Below, piece by piece: positions 1-8,226 of a DNA stretch of 64,000 nucleotides. A program made the translations under genes and the position numbers. The stretch is taken from positions 248,001 through 312,000 of the forward strand of contig CP128836.1 of the NCBI GenBank assembly GCA_030388825.1, in the 5' to 3' direction. The DNA is from Rossellomorea sp. AcN35-11. GTDB taxonomy: Bacteria > Bacillota > Bacilli > Bacillales > Bacillaceae_B. Position 1 is the stretch's first letter. Each line of letters starts with the position of its first letter. The notes below the pieces were generated by a model that did not search any database, had not been told where the DNA came from, and was given only the letters and a program-made list of their open reading frames with translations.

Positions 1-1
1 A

Positions 2-43
2 AACACCCACTTCTAATTTATAGACTTAGAAGCGGGTGTTTTT
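2..43. terminator. bidirectional intrinsic terminator
   Basis: AACACCC pairs with GGGTGTT, and an inner ACTTCTAA/TTAGAAGC stem extends the hairpin. A T-run follows on the plus strand and A-rich sequence lies on the other side. It sits just past the stop of the minus-strand CBS gene and probably ends that transcript. The window edge cuts its outer flank. Confidence 0.75.
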
Positions 44-44
44 G

Positions 45-677
45 TTAGTTCTTTTTAACATCTAGGACCCGGAAGCCATGAGACTCTAACTTCTTAAGGA
101 ATTTTTCCAGGTTAGGGTTATCTTCGATTTTCATAACAATACGACGTACCAATTTATCACTTTCATCGAATGTAGTGAGTGAAATAATCTGTTCATGATA
201 TTGACGAGCAATTTGGGCCAATTTTGCAATTCTACCCTCTGTTTCGACAGAAGTAAAAGTGATTCTAACACCTTTGGTATTCATTCCAAAAGCACTTTGA
301 AATTGCTCAATAGCATCGTATCTGGTCACAAGTCCTTTGAATACCATGTTTTCGTCTACGACCGGGACAATAGGAGAGTCCTGAACCAAAACAAGTACTT
401 CCTCAAAGACTCCAGTTTCATCAACAGATAATTCTTGGTTTATAACGATCTCTGAAACCTTCTTGTTCTTCAAAAACTCCTCTCTATCGATAGACCTTTC
501 GAAGAACGCTTTGTAAATACTATTCCTCGTTACCATACCAGCATACTTATCTTTATCTAGAACGGGAACTGCATCAATTTCTTGCTCTTCCAATTTATCT
601 AAAGCCACTTTTATAGGTGCATCTTTTTCTACAAAGAAACATTTACGAACGTCTTTCATTACGCTTTTGACAAACAT
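45..677 (-). CDS. AcuB-like CBS-CBS-ACT protein
   Basis: A 210-aa cytosolic protein with no membrane segment. Two CBS modules span about residues 1-60 and 70-130; the first starts VKSVMKDVRKCFFVEKDAPI and each ends in a PVLD/PVVDE strand. An ACT-like domain of about 75 residues follows (GVRITFTSVE onward). This order and length match Bacillus AcuB, whose CBS pairs usually bind adenine nucleotides. The start has an upstream GTGAGG ribosome site. It is transcribed away from the glycan cluster, and a hairpin lies in its leader (707-748). No acuA or acuC is adjacent, so a role in acetate metabolism is not supported; a general nucleotide-sensing role is inferred. Confidence 0.7.
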   Translation of the reverse strand: MFVKSVMKDVRKCFFVEKDAPIKVALDKLEEQEIDAVPVLDKDKYAGMVTRNSIYKAFFERSIDREEFLKNKKVSEIVINQELSVDETGVFEEVLVLVQDSPIVPVVDENMVFKGLVTRYDAIEQFQSAFGMNTKGVRITFTSVETEGRIAKLAQIARQYHEQIISLTTFDESDKLVRRIVMKIEDNPNLEKFLKKLESHGFRVLDVKKN

Positions 678-760
678 TTAAAAAAACCTCACTTTCATCT
701 CTCAAAATAGAGGCATTATCACTGAGTAAAACTATTGAACTCAGCCTCCCAAAAGAAGTC
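678..760 (-). promoter_or_regulatory. leader hairpin of the CBS gene
   Basis: Read on the minus strand, GAGGC ... GCCTC (707-748) encloses CTGAGT ... ACTCAG and is followed by TATTTTG, then the GTGAGG ribosome site. This two-part hairpin just before a start resembles the plus-strand leaders elsewhere in the window, but its U-run is weak and I do not see the small upstream hairpin. Confidence 0.4.
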
Positions 761-882
761 TACCACAACGCACGACCAATTCTCCATTATGATTAGAATT
801 ATTAGTTTCCCCTGTGTTTTACACTGAATATAGGTATCTGTTAAACTATCTACAATCTTAATAAAAACACGTACAGGAAGCA

Positions 883-931
883 CCTGACAAATAAACCTCC
901 TTAGGGAAGGTCTATTTTGTCAGGTTTTTTT
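883..931 (+). terminator. two-part terminator hairpin upstream of the glycan operon
   Basis: CCTGACAAA (883-891) pairs with TTTGTCAGG (916-924), an inner ACCTCC/GGAAGGT stem extends it, and seven Ts follow. It lies about 50 nt upstream of the first glycosyltransferase start, so it acts as an attenuator or ends an upstream transcript. The rest of the 678-978 interval is AT-rich with no ORF; a promoter probably lies near 810-860, but no clear -35/-10 pair stands out. Confidence 0.65.
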
Positions 932-978
932 GTTTGTTTTATAGGATCTTCATCAGAGGGGAGAGACAAGAGCTCGTA

Positions 979-2202
979 ATGGCGAAAAAAACATTAATCA
1001 TTTCTCAGAATTTTTACCCAGAGATAGGCAGCGCGGGTAACAGAATCAAAAATATATACAAACAACTGAATGGAAAAGTCGGAAAGGTCAATGTTCTGAC
1101 AACATCTCCAACGTACCCAAATAGGAATATATATGATGATAAACAATTTTGGGATGATGAATCTCTAAATCATGATCACGACAATGTTACCCGCATAAAA
1201 GTGTCCAACAAAAAGTATTCTTCAAGCATCATTAATCGCCTTTTCTATTACTTAGAAATCACTTTTAAGATGATCCTATTCATCCTAAAAGACAAGAATA
1301 CATATGATATTGTTTTTGTTTCTTCTCCCCCCATATTCATTGGGTTTGTAGGTCTGATCGCCAAACGTAGATACAGAGCAAAATTGATTACAGACATAAG
1401 GGATTTATGGCCTGAGTCATTGAAAGGAGTAGGAGTCTTTAACTATCCCTTCATTCTTTACATCTTCGGCTTGTTAGAAAAGTTATTATATAAAGCTTCA
1501 GATGAAATCATTGTGAATAGCAAAGGGTTTATTGAACACATTCAGAAAAAAGCTAATCCTGAGAAAGAAAAGATCACTCATATCCCCAATGCAGCTTTAG
1601 AAGAAGAGATTTATTCCATAGCGAAAGAACCTGATGAGTTTAGGGTTATTTATGCCGGTAACATCGGCCTAGCGCAGGACGAAAAGATATTGATGGCCTT
1701 AGCTCGTAATTTAACTAACTACAATATCCAATTAACAATTATAGGATATGGATACAATCGCCAACTGCTAGAGAAAAAAGTAAAGGAATACGGACTGAAA
1801 AACGTCCAATTTATCAAACCCAAAACACGTAAACATACCCTGGAATTAATTCGCCAGCACGATATAGGTATTGTCACGTTAAACGACAAAGAGGTATTTG
1901 ATACAGTCCTCCCGGGCAAAGTGATCGATTATATGACATGCGGAGTGCCTATAGTGGCATCAGTATCAGGTTTCTCAAAGGAAGTTATCCAAAAAGCTGA
2001 AGCAGGGTATGTCTCTGATTCTAAAAATGCTGATGAAATGACAGATAAGATTCTTCACCTATATAACAACCCTATTGAAAAAGACCGCCTTTCAATGAAC
2101 GCTATCAGCTATGTGCGGACCCATTATCGGTGGGAAAGTAACATCGAGAGCCTTATAGGGTTGATTAATAGACATTCTATTAAAAAAGAAAATGAGGGCT
2201 AA
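979..2202 (+). CDS. GT4 glycosyltransferase, WbuB-like
   Basis: A 407-aa retaining glycosyltransferase of the GT-B fold. The N-terminus (LIISQNFYPEIGSAGNRI) is typical of the WbuB/WcaI type of GT4. The C-terminal nucleotide-sugar lobe has GNIGLAQDEK and, near the end, a PGKVIDYMTCGVPIVAS segment with the acceptor/donor Glu-type loop. Residues about 90-150 are hydrophobic and may bind the membrane. The ATG at 979 is preferred to a TTG at 934 inside the terminator U-run, because similarity begins with MAKKTLIISQ. It is the first gene of a run of tightly spaced glycan genes. Donor and acceptor sugars cannot be told from sequence. Confidence 0.8.
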   Translation: MAKKTLIISQNFYPEIGSAGNRIKNIYKQLNGKVGKVNVLTTSPTYPNRNIYDDKQFWDDESLNHDHDNVTRIKVSNKKYSSSIINRLFYYLEITFKMILFILKDKNTYDIVFVSSPPIFIGFVGLIAKRRYRAKLITDIRDLWPESLKGVGVFNYPFILYIFGLLEKLLYKASDEIIVNSKGFIEHIQKKANPEKEKITHIPNAALEEEIYSIAKEPDEFRVIYAGNIGLAQDEKILMALARNLTNYNIQLTIIGYGYNRQLLEKKVKEYGLKNVQFIKPKTRKHTLELIRQHDIGIVTLNDKEVFDTVLPGKVIDYMTCGVPIVASVSGFSKEVIQKAEAGYVSDSKNADEMTDKILHLYNNPIEKDRLSMNAISYVRTHYRWESNIESLIGLINRHSIKKENEG

Positions 2203-2207
2203 GAGGA

Positions 2208-3506
2208 ATGAAGAAAAAAGTTTGCATGTTTGTATGGAATCACTTCACTAATGATGCTCGAGTACTGAGAGAGTGCACCGCATTATCAGAAACCGAATAC
2301 GATGTAGACCTTATATGTATACATGATCCAAATGATAAAGAAATGTTGAAATACGAGGAATACAATGAAAACTTTAGGATTCACCGAGTAAGAAGGTACC
2401 CACTGTTTTTTCAACTGTTAAGTGGTGTCCTTAGAAAGGTGAGAGGAAATAAGTATCTTACAGCATTAACCCTATTGAGTTTATTTGCGGGTTTTTATTT
2501 CATCCCACTCTTAACAGGAATTGCTTTAGCTTTTGTGATGGGAGCTTGGAAGTTTAGGAAGCTATGGGTTGCTGGAAGTGTGTTTGCCAGAATGATCATC
2601 AAGGGATTCTCTAGGAATTACGACATATATCATTCAAACGACTTAAACACGCTACCACAAGGTTATATATGCTCAAAATTCCGCCTTAAAAAGAAGACGT
2701 TGATCTATGATTCTCACGAAGTTCAAACCAGCCGAACAGGGTACGATAAGCCAATCTTTGGCAAGTTGGAATCCTATTTAATCAAAAAGATGGATTCTAT
2801 GATTGTAGAAAATCACACTAGGGCAACTTTCAACGAGCAATTATACGGATTCTATCCTAATGTTGTCTACAACTATCCCTTCAAACCAAAAGAACAGAAT
2901 CTACATGATATAGCACCAATTCGGGAATTGCTTGATTTACCAGCAGACGAGAAAATACTACTCTATCAAGGCGGTATACAGACCGGGCGAGGTTTAGACA
3001 AACTAATTGAAGCCGCTCCACTATTTAAAGAGGGGACCCTCGTATTAATCGGTGATGGGAAAATTAAAGAAGAGTTACAAGCAAAGGTAAAGGAAATGGA
3101 CCTTGAAAATAAGATTAAATTCATTTCGAAAGTCCCTTTAGAAGATCTGCCGAAGTATACAAGAAACGCTTATCTCGGTTTCCAAGTTTTAAATAATGTT
3201 TGCTTTAACCATTACTCAGCTTCTTCCAATAAATTGTTCGAATATATGTCCAGTGGGGTTCCGGTTGTTGCATGTGAGTTTCCCGAGATCAAAAAAGTGG
3301 TTGAGGGAGAAAGAACTGGAATTTGCATAGATTCACATGATTACAAACAGATAGCAAAAGCTGTAAATACACTACTCACCGATAAAGAATTACACGATGA
3401 GTTCAGCAGAAATGCACTAATTGCTAGAGAGAAATATAACTGGGAAGTTGAAAAAGATAACTTCTTAAAAGTATATGGGGAACAAACAGGGGAGTGGAAA
3501 GAATGA
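2208..3506 (+). CDS. GT4 glycosyltransferase with membrane-associated insert
   Basis: A 432-aa GT-B glycosyltransferase starting 6 nt after its neighbour, behind a GAGGAATG-type site. The N-terminal lobe begins KVCMFVWNHFTNDARVLREC. A strongly hydrophobic stretch near residues 80-115 suggests membrane insertion. The C-terminal GT4 lobe has YQGGIQTGRGLDKLIEA, LIGDG and NKLFEYMSSGVPVVACEFPE, which carries the conserved E-x7-E type loop. It probably adds a sugar to a lipid-linked intermediate at the inner membrane face. The stop overlaps the next start (ATGA), indicating translational coupling. Confidence 0.8.
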   Translation: MKKKVCMFVWNHFTNDARVLRECTALSETEYDVDLICIHDPNDKEMLKYEEYNENFRIHRVRRYPLFFQLLSGVLRKVRGNKYLTALTLLSLFAGFYFIPLLTGIALAFVMGAWKFRKLWVAGSVFARMIIKGFSRNYDIYHSNDLNTLPQGYICSKFRLKKKTLIYDSHEVQTSRTGYDKPIFGKLESYLIKKMDSMIVENHTRATFNEQLYGFYPNVVYNYPFKPKEQNLHDIAPIRELLDLPADEKILLYQGGIQTGRGLDKLIEAAPLFKEGTLVLIGDGKIKEELQAKVKEMDLENKIKFISKVPLEDLPKYTRNAYLGFQVLNNVCFNHYSASSNKLFEYMSSGVPVVACEFPEIKKVVEGERTGICIDSHDYKQIAKAVNTLLTDKELHDEFSRNALIAREKYNWEVEKDNFLKVYGEQTGEWKE

Positions 3507-5056
3507 CTATAAAAAAAGTTAACCAATTAGACATCACATTGAAGGACGGCAGTACCATGAGAACCTTTAATGATTACATAGGGAAATTCATAAATGATTC
3601 TAAAGACTATTACGAGAAGAACATCTTGGATTTCTTTAAAGATTACATTCCACATTCATCAGTGATCTTTGATTTAGGTTCAAACATCGGTAACCATACC
3701 CTTTACTTTTCAAAACAGACCAATGCAAAAACAATTTACTCATTTGAACCATCAAAGGAAACTTTTGAATTGTTGGGAGAAAACATTAAGCGAAACCAGT
3801 TGGAAAACGTAATCTCATTCAATGTGGGTGTAGGACAGGAAAACAGTAAGGCCACCTTGTTTTCCGATTCAGATAATATGGGTGCCTCTTATCTGCAACC
3901 TGCCGACAACGGAGAGATTGAAGTAGTTGCTCTAGACACCTTAGATTTGCTGCCACCAGACTTCATTAAGATCGATGTGGAGGGCTATGAGCAACAGGTC
4001 ATTAAAGGAGCTTCAGAAGTAATAAGAAAATCAACACCAGTTATCTGGATAGAAATATTTGAAGAAAATTACAAAGAGGTTGATGGTTTACTTACTGAAT
4101 ACGGATATATTCAAATTGACCGATGGTTCGATAACTATATTTACGTCCACCCAAAGAACGATAGGGAATTATTAGACTACACTGTTAAATTCAAAGAACG
4201 TCCTTTAAAACGTTTTACAGAATACGCTAAAGAGACGAACCGCAAATACAGAAACGTCACTTCAAAAGTAACTGAATTGACCAATAGGTTAAAAAAGACA
4301 ACAGAAGATATAGCTGCTAAAGAAAAAAATAGTGATTATGAACGAGAATTATTAATTAAGGAACTAGAAAACAAGTTCTTGAATTCAGTTATTCAACTTA
4401 AAGCGGAAATCACTAAATTAGAATCAGACAAAAACGCAACCCTAAGAATCCTCGGCGGACATGGAGATATCAACTCTAACATCCTTAAACTACAGCAAAA
4501 GATTAGTGCAATCCAAGAAGAAAAAAACCAGTTGAACGAACTTTATAACAACTCGAAAGAGACGGTAATTGTTCTAAGAAAAGACATAGAACACAATAAA
4601 GAAATTCACCAACTCCACTTGGAAAGCATGAAGGAACACTCTGAAAAGCTAACTGCCATGTTGAAACAACTTCAAGATGAAGTTGATACAGAAAGAAGTA
4701 ACGGGGATAAATTTAAAAGTGAGCTAGAACAATTGAAAAGAAAAGAGAGCGGTTTAACGACCTCAGAAAACAAACGACTAAATGATGAATTAACTAAAAC
4801 TAAAGCAGCTTTACAACAGGCCCTTAAGGAAAATGAGGGATTGAAGAATACCCTTCAGACTAGTCTTACCGAAGAAGAGAAAGCATTAAAACATATATTA
4901 GTTCAACAAAATGAATTAAAGGATACAAAAACGGTTCTATTCAAAGTAGAAAACGAGTTTTCTAAGTTAGAGAAAAAGTATCTTTCTCTAAAAAAATCAA
5001 GGCTGGGTAGAATAACACTCAAATACTGGAAATTACGAAAGAAAATACGGATATAA
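3503..5056 (+). CDS. FkbM methyltransferase fused to a coiled-coil tail
   Basis: A 517-aa protein. Residues about 30-210 are a class I SAM methyltransferase of FkbM type, with the SAM loop FDLGSNIGNHTLYFS and the later FIKIDVEGYE and PVIWIEIFEE segments. It would O-methylate a sugar in the polymer. From about residue 235 to the end the sequence is a long charged coiled coil ending in SRLGRITLKYWKLRKKI, a basic aromatic tail likely to touch membrane. The ATG at 3503 overlaps the upstream stop (ATGA); a GTG lies 9 nt earlier. The tail is clearly related to the free-standing coiled-coil protein at 7285. Confidence 0.8.
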   Translation: MTIKKVNQLDITLKDGSTMRTFNDYIGKFINDSKDYYEKNILDFFKDYIPHSSVIFDLGSNIGNHTLYFSKQTNAKTIYSFEPSKETFELLGENIKRNQLENVISFNVGVGQENSKATLFSDSDNMGASYLQPADNGEIEVVALDTLDLLPPDFIKIDVEGYEQQVIKGASEVIRKSTPVIWIEIFEENYKEVDGLLTEYGYIQIDRWFDNYIYVHPKNDRELLDYTVKFKERPLKRFTEYAKETNRKYRNVTSKVTELTNRLKKTTEDIAAKEKNSDYERELLIKELENKFLNSVIQLKAEITKLESDKNATLRILGGHGDINSNILKLQQKISAIQEEKNQLNELYNNSKETVIVLRKDIEHNKEIHQLHLESMKEHSEKLTAMLKQLQDEVDTERSNGDKFKSELEQLKRKESGLTTSENKRLNDELTKTKAALQQALKENEGLKNTLQTSLTEEEKALKHILVQQNELKDTKTVLFKVENEFSKLEKKYLSLKKSRLGRITLKYWKLRKKIRI

Positions 5057-5081
5057 GGGTTAATTAGAGGAGGAGTCCCTT

Positions 5082-7256
5082 TTGAAAAGAGATGCAATAT
5101 TAACAAGGTTGGAAGACATCAAAGTCACAAGAAAAAAACTAAACATCTATACTCCTAACGCCTCTAACATACACACAAGAGAGTCTCTTCATGACGGTAT
5201 AAGTGTGATCATTCCTAGCTATAAAGGAGAAGACGTAATATCCAAGTGTTTAGAATCTCTACTCAAACAAACAATAAAAAAAGATTTGTTTGAAGTTATC
5301 ATCGTGTTAAACGGCGAAAAAGATTCAACAGAAAAAATAGTAAGCGACTTTAAAGGGAAAAACAACATGAATAACATCCGCTTACTGTATTCTGAGAAAC
5401 CAGGTGCCTCTCTTGCAAGAAACGTCGGCATTTCTGAAGCCAAGAGGGAGTACTCGGTATTCCTTGATGACGATGATTATGTCTCTCATAATTTCTTAGA
5501 AGAAATGTATCGTTTAGCTAAACCAAATAAGGTTGTAGTTTCACAGATAATCGATGTAAATCAAGAATATGAAAATCAAGGGAATAATCCGATTAATAAC
5601 CAGTTAATTAAGGCTGTTGAAAAAGACAAAAGAGACTTAATGTCCTTAAATATGGTGGCTACAATAAACGCTTGTAAGTTAGTTCCAACTCGGTACATAA
5701 AAGAGGTAGAGTACGACACCAAGTTACGCAGCGGAGAAGACGTTGTGTTTTTCATGACACTCTTCGTGAAGAACGAACTTGAAATTGAGGTAATCCCTCC
5801 AGCAAATAACGCAATATATTTCAGGTTACTAAGAGAAAACTCAGTATCGAGAAAAGCAATGTCATTTGATTTTAATGTCGTTCAAAGACTGATGGTGATC
5901 AAGGAATTAGACAAGCTGTTTAGCAGCACAACAGATATCAACAAATCCTCACTGATAAAACAGAAAATTAACGCTCAATCACAGTTCATAAACAGATATA
6001 TCAAAGAACACCCAAGTGAAAGAGAAACTGTCATCAAAAAAGTGAGAGAATACAACCTGTCATATACACCTTATTCGATAATCAATAAAGGATTAGCAGA
6101 TACACTTGTTATTTCTTATTGTTTTCCACCTTATGTCGATACAGCAGGAACGGTTATGGCTAAACGTATCCTTGAAGCTAACGAGGCAGTGGACGTAGTA
6201 TACAACAAGATGGATAATGTCCGTCCAAAGGACATGAACCTGGACAAGCTCGTTGATCACATGATTGAAGAACGCTTTCCTATACCTTCTTATTCTAGTT
6301 TCTCTAATTGGAAAGCGATTAATGAATTCGCTAAATCTGGAATAGAGAAGTTAAACAAAAGCTATTCCAAGATTTATAGCCGGGCCATGTGGCCAGGATC
6401 ACATTTTTTAGCTTATGAATATAAGAAAAAACATCCTAATGTTAAATGGGTAGCGGAATTCTCCGACCCGCTTATATTAGATATCCATAGCAAACAAAGA
6501 ATGTCAGTAATTGATGATACCACCTTTATAAAGAACGCTAACCACTTCATTAAAAAGACAACAGGATTAGGTCCTGTTAAAAAGGAAGATAATCTGTTCT
6601 TTTGGTGTGAATATTTACCTTATGTATTGGCAGATGAGTTGATATTCACGAATGAACATCAACTATCCTATATGGTAGAGAACTTTCCTATTAAGGAGGT
6701 AAGGTGGTTGATCAAAAAGAAAGCACGGATCGTACCTCACCCAACCTTATCGAAAGAGTTTTACCATAACCGAAAAAGTTCGTACTCGCTAGATAATGAA
6801 ATGACAAATGTAGCATATTTCGGGACTTTCTATAAAACTAGAAATCTTAACGTATTGTTCGACGGCTTAGAGAATGCCGACAAGACAACCAGAAATAATA
6901 TTAAACTACACATCTTTACATCTAATCCTAAAGAACTAAAAGAAGAGTTAAAGGGAACCGGAATAGAAAATAACATTGAGGTTAACCCATATGTGGATTA
7001 CTCAGAGTTCCTTAATCTTACTACTAAATTTGACTGTTTAGTTGTTAATGATGCCCATACCAAAGCGTACAAATCTGTTAACCCATATTTGCCTTCCAAA
7101 CTAAGTGACTACATTGGTAGTGGCACTAAGATTTGGGGGATTTGTGAAGATGGAAGCATCTTGAGTAATTACAATTTAGATTTTAAATCTGAATTAGGAA
7201 ATACTGAACAAACAACAAAAGTTTTTAGGGATATTGTAAATTCGAAAAAGCTTTAA
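5082..7256 (+). CDS. two-domain glycosyltransferase (GT2 plus GT4-like)
   Basis: A 724-aa cytosolic enzyme. Residues about 38-250 are a GT-A family 2 domain: ISVIIPSYKGEDVISKCLES, then the metal-binding VFLDDDDYVS. After about residue 345 a second GT-B-like unit starts with LVISYCFPPYVDTAGTVMAKR and carries a late VAYFGTFYKTRNLN segment. The two units could add two successive sugars. The start is TTG behind an ideal AGAGGAGGAG site 7 nt upstream; the first in-frame ATG would lose a well-spaced site. Confidence 0.75.
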   Translation: MKRDAILTRLEDIKVTRKKLNIYTPNASNIHTRESLHDGISVIIPSYKGEDVISKCLESLLKQTIKKDLFEVIIVLNGEKDSTEKIVSDFKGKNNMNNIRLLYSEKPGASLARNVGISEAKREYSVFLDDDDYVSHNFLEEMYRLAKPNKVVVSQIIDVNQEYENQGNNPINNQLIKAVEKDKRDLMSLNMVATINACKLVPTRYIKEVEYDTKLRSGEDVVFFMTLFVKNELEIEVIPPANNAIYFRLLRENSVSRKAMSFDFNVVQRLMVIKELDKLFSSTTDINKSSLIKQKINAQSQFINRYIKEHPSERETVIKKVREYNLSYTPYSIINKGLADTLVISYCFPPYVDTAGTVMAKRILEANEAVDVVYNKMDNVRPKDMNLDKLVDHMIEERFPIPSYSSFSNWKAINEFAKSGIEKLNKSYSKIYSRAMWPGSHFLAYEYKKKHPNVKWVAEFSDPLILDIHSKQRMSVIDDTTFIKNANHFIKKTTGLGPVKKEDNLFFWCEYLPYVLADELIFTNEHQLSYMVENFPIKEVRWLIKKKARIVPHPTLSKEFYHNRKSSYSLDNEMTNVAYFGTFYKTRNLNVLFDGLENADKTTRNNIKLHIFTSNPKELKEELKGTGIENNIEVNPYVDYSEFLNLTTKFDCLVVNDAHTKAYKSVNPYLPSKLSDYIGSGTKIWGICEDGSILSNYNLDFKSELGNTEQTTKVFRDIVNSKKL

Positions 7257-7284
7257 AGTGAACATCTTGGAGGGAGTGAATCCT

Positions 7285-8226
7285 ATGCTAGTTACTAAAG
7301 AAAGCGATAGAACGTACTCAGGGAAAGTAAGTGACTATAAGCAAAAATTAAATATTATGCAAATGGAAAGTGATCAACTAAAAAGGACCTACGAGAAAGA
7401 TTCAAAGATCATAAAGTTAGAATCAGAGAGGAAGGCACTATTGGCATTCTTAGGCAATGGAAGTGATCTAATATCTTCCTTCCTTAAATTCCAACAAAAA
7501 TTCAATGCCCTCCAAGAAGAGAATGGCAGATTGAAAGATGACAAACAAGCGAGTAGAGAAAAAGTTATTGCTCTTAGTAAAGACTTGGAAAAGTTATCGA
7601 AAGTACATGAAATACAACTAAGAACAAAAGATGTGACCATTAGTGAGCTAGAAGAACAATACGACCTCAAGATCCTTAATAGTCGATTTAAAGAACTTGA
7701 GGAACAGAGCAAAAGAACAGAGTTAGAGCTCACAAATAAAATAAGTGATTTACTAGGTCAAAAAAGTGAAATTGAAAATCAACTTAAGACCGCTGTGGTT
7801 GATAATATTAATTCTCTCAAAAGAGAAGAAGAAGCGGTTATTGAATTAGACCAAGAAAAGGCTAAAAGTACAAACTTAACCCTTGAATATGAAGGTCTGT
7901 TAGAACAAGTCAACCAACTCGAGAAGTACAAAGAAATAGGTAGTAAATCCGAATGTCTTGCAAAAGAGGTTAAACAATTAGAAAGAGAACATAGAGAACT
8001 AACTGGCGAGCATCATTCTTTATCAAAGAGATTTGAACTCTTGGATGAAGAGCACAGTAATTTAAAATCTGACCTCGAATTCTTAGTTAAGCAGATCAAA
8101 ATAAATGAAACCAAATATAATAATCTTCTTAATCGCTACAATGCTTTGAAGGACTCGAAACTAGGAAAACTAACATTGAAATACTGGAAACTCTCAAAAA
8201 GATGGGCAAAAGGGAGGCAGCGATAA
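7285..8226 (+). CDS. coiled-coil protein paralogous to the FkbM tail
   Basis: A 313-aa protein that is almost wholly coiled coil, rich in Glu, Lys and Leu, with no catalytic domain. The block LAFLGNGSDLISSFLKFQQK parallels LRILGGHGDINSNILKLQQK in the FkbM protein, and the end SKLGKLTLKYWKLSKRW parallels its C-terminus. Start chosen at the ATG with GGAGGGAG 8 nt upstream; an in-frame GTG at 7258 has no site. A scaffold tying glycan enzymes together at the membrane is inferred, not shown. Confidence 0.6.
   Translation: MLVTKESDRTYSGKVSDYKQKLNIMQMESDQLKRTYEKDSKIIKLESERKALLAFLGNGSDLISSFLKFQQKFNALQEENGRLKDDKQASREKVIALSKDLEKLSKVHEIQLRTKDVTISELEEQYDLKILNSRFKELEEQSKRTELELTNKISDLLGQKSEIENQLKTAVVDNINSLKREEEAVIELDQEKAKSTNLTLEYEGLLEQVNQLEKYKEIGSKSECLAKEVKQLEREHRELTGEHHSLSKRFELLDEEHSNLKSDLEFLVKQIKINETKYNNLLNRYNALKDSKLGKLTLKYWKLSKRWAKGRQR

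Noticed and set aside
934-978. N-terminal extension of the first glycosyltransferase from TTG 934
   Set aside because: The start would lie in the terminator U-run and the extra 15 residues do not resemble the family.
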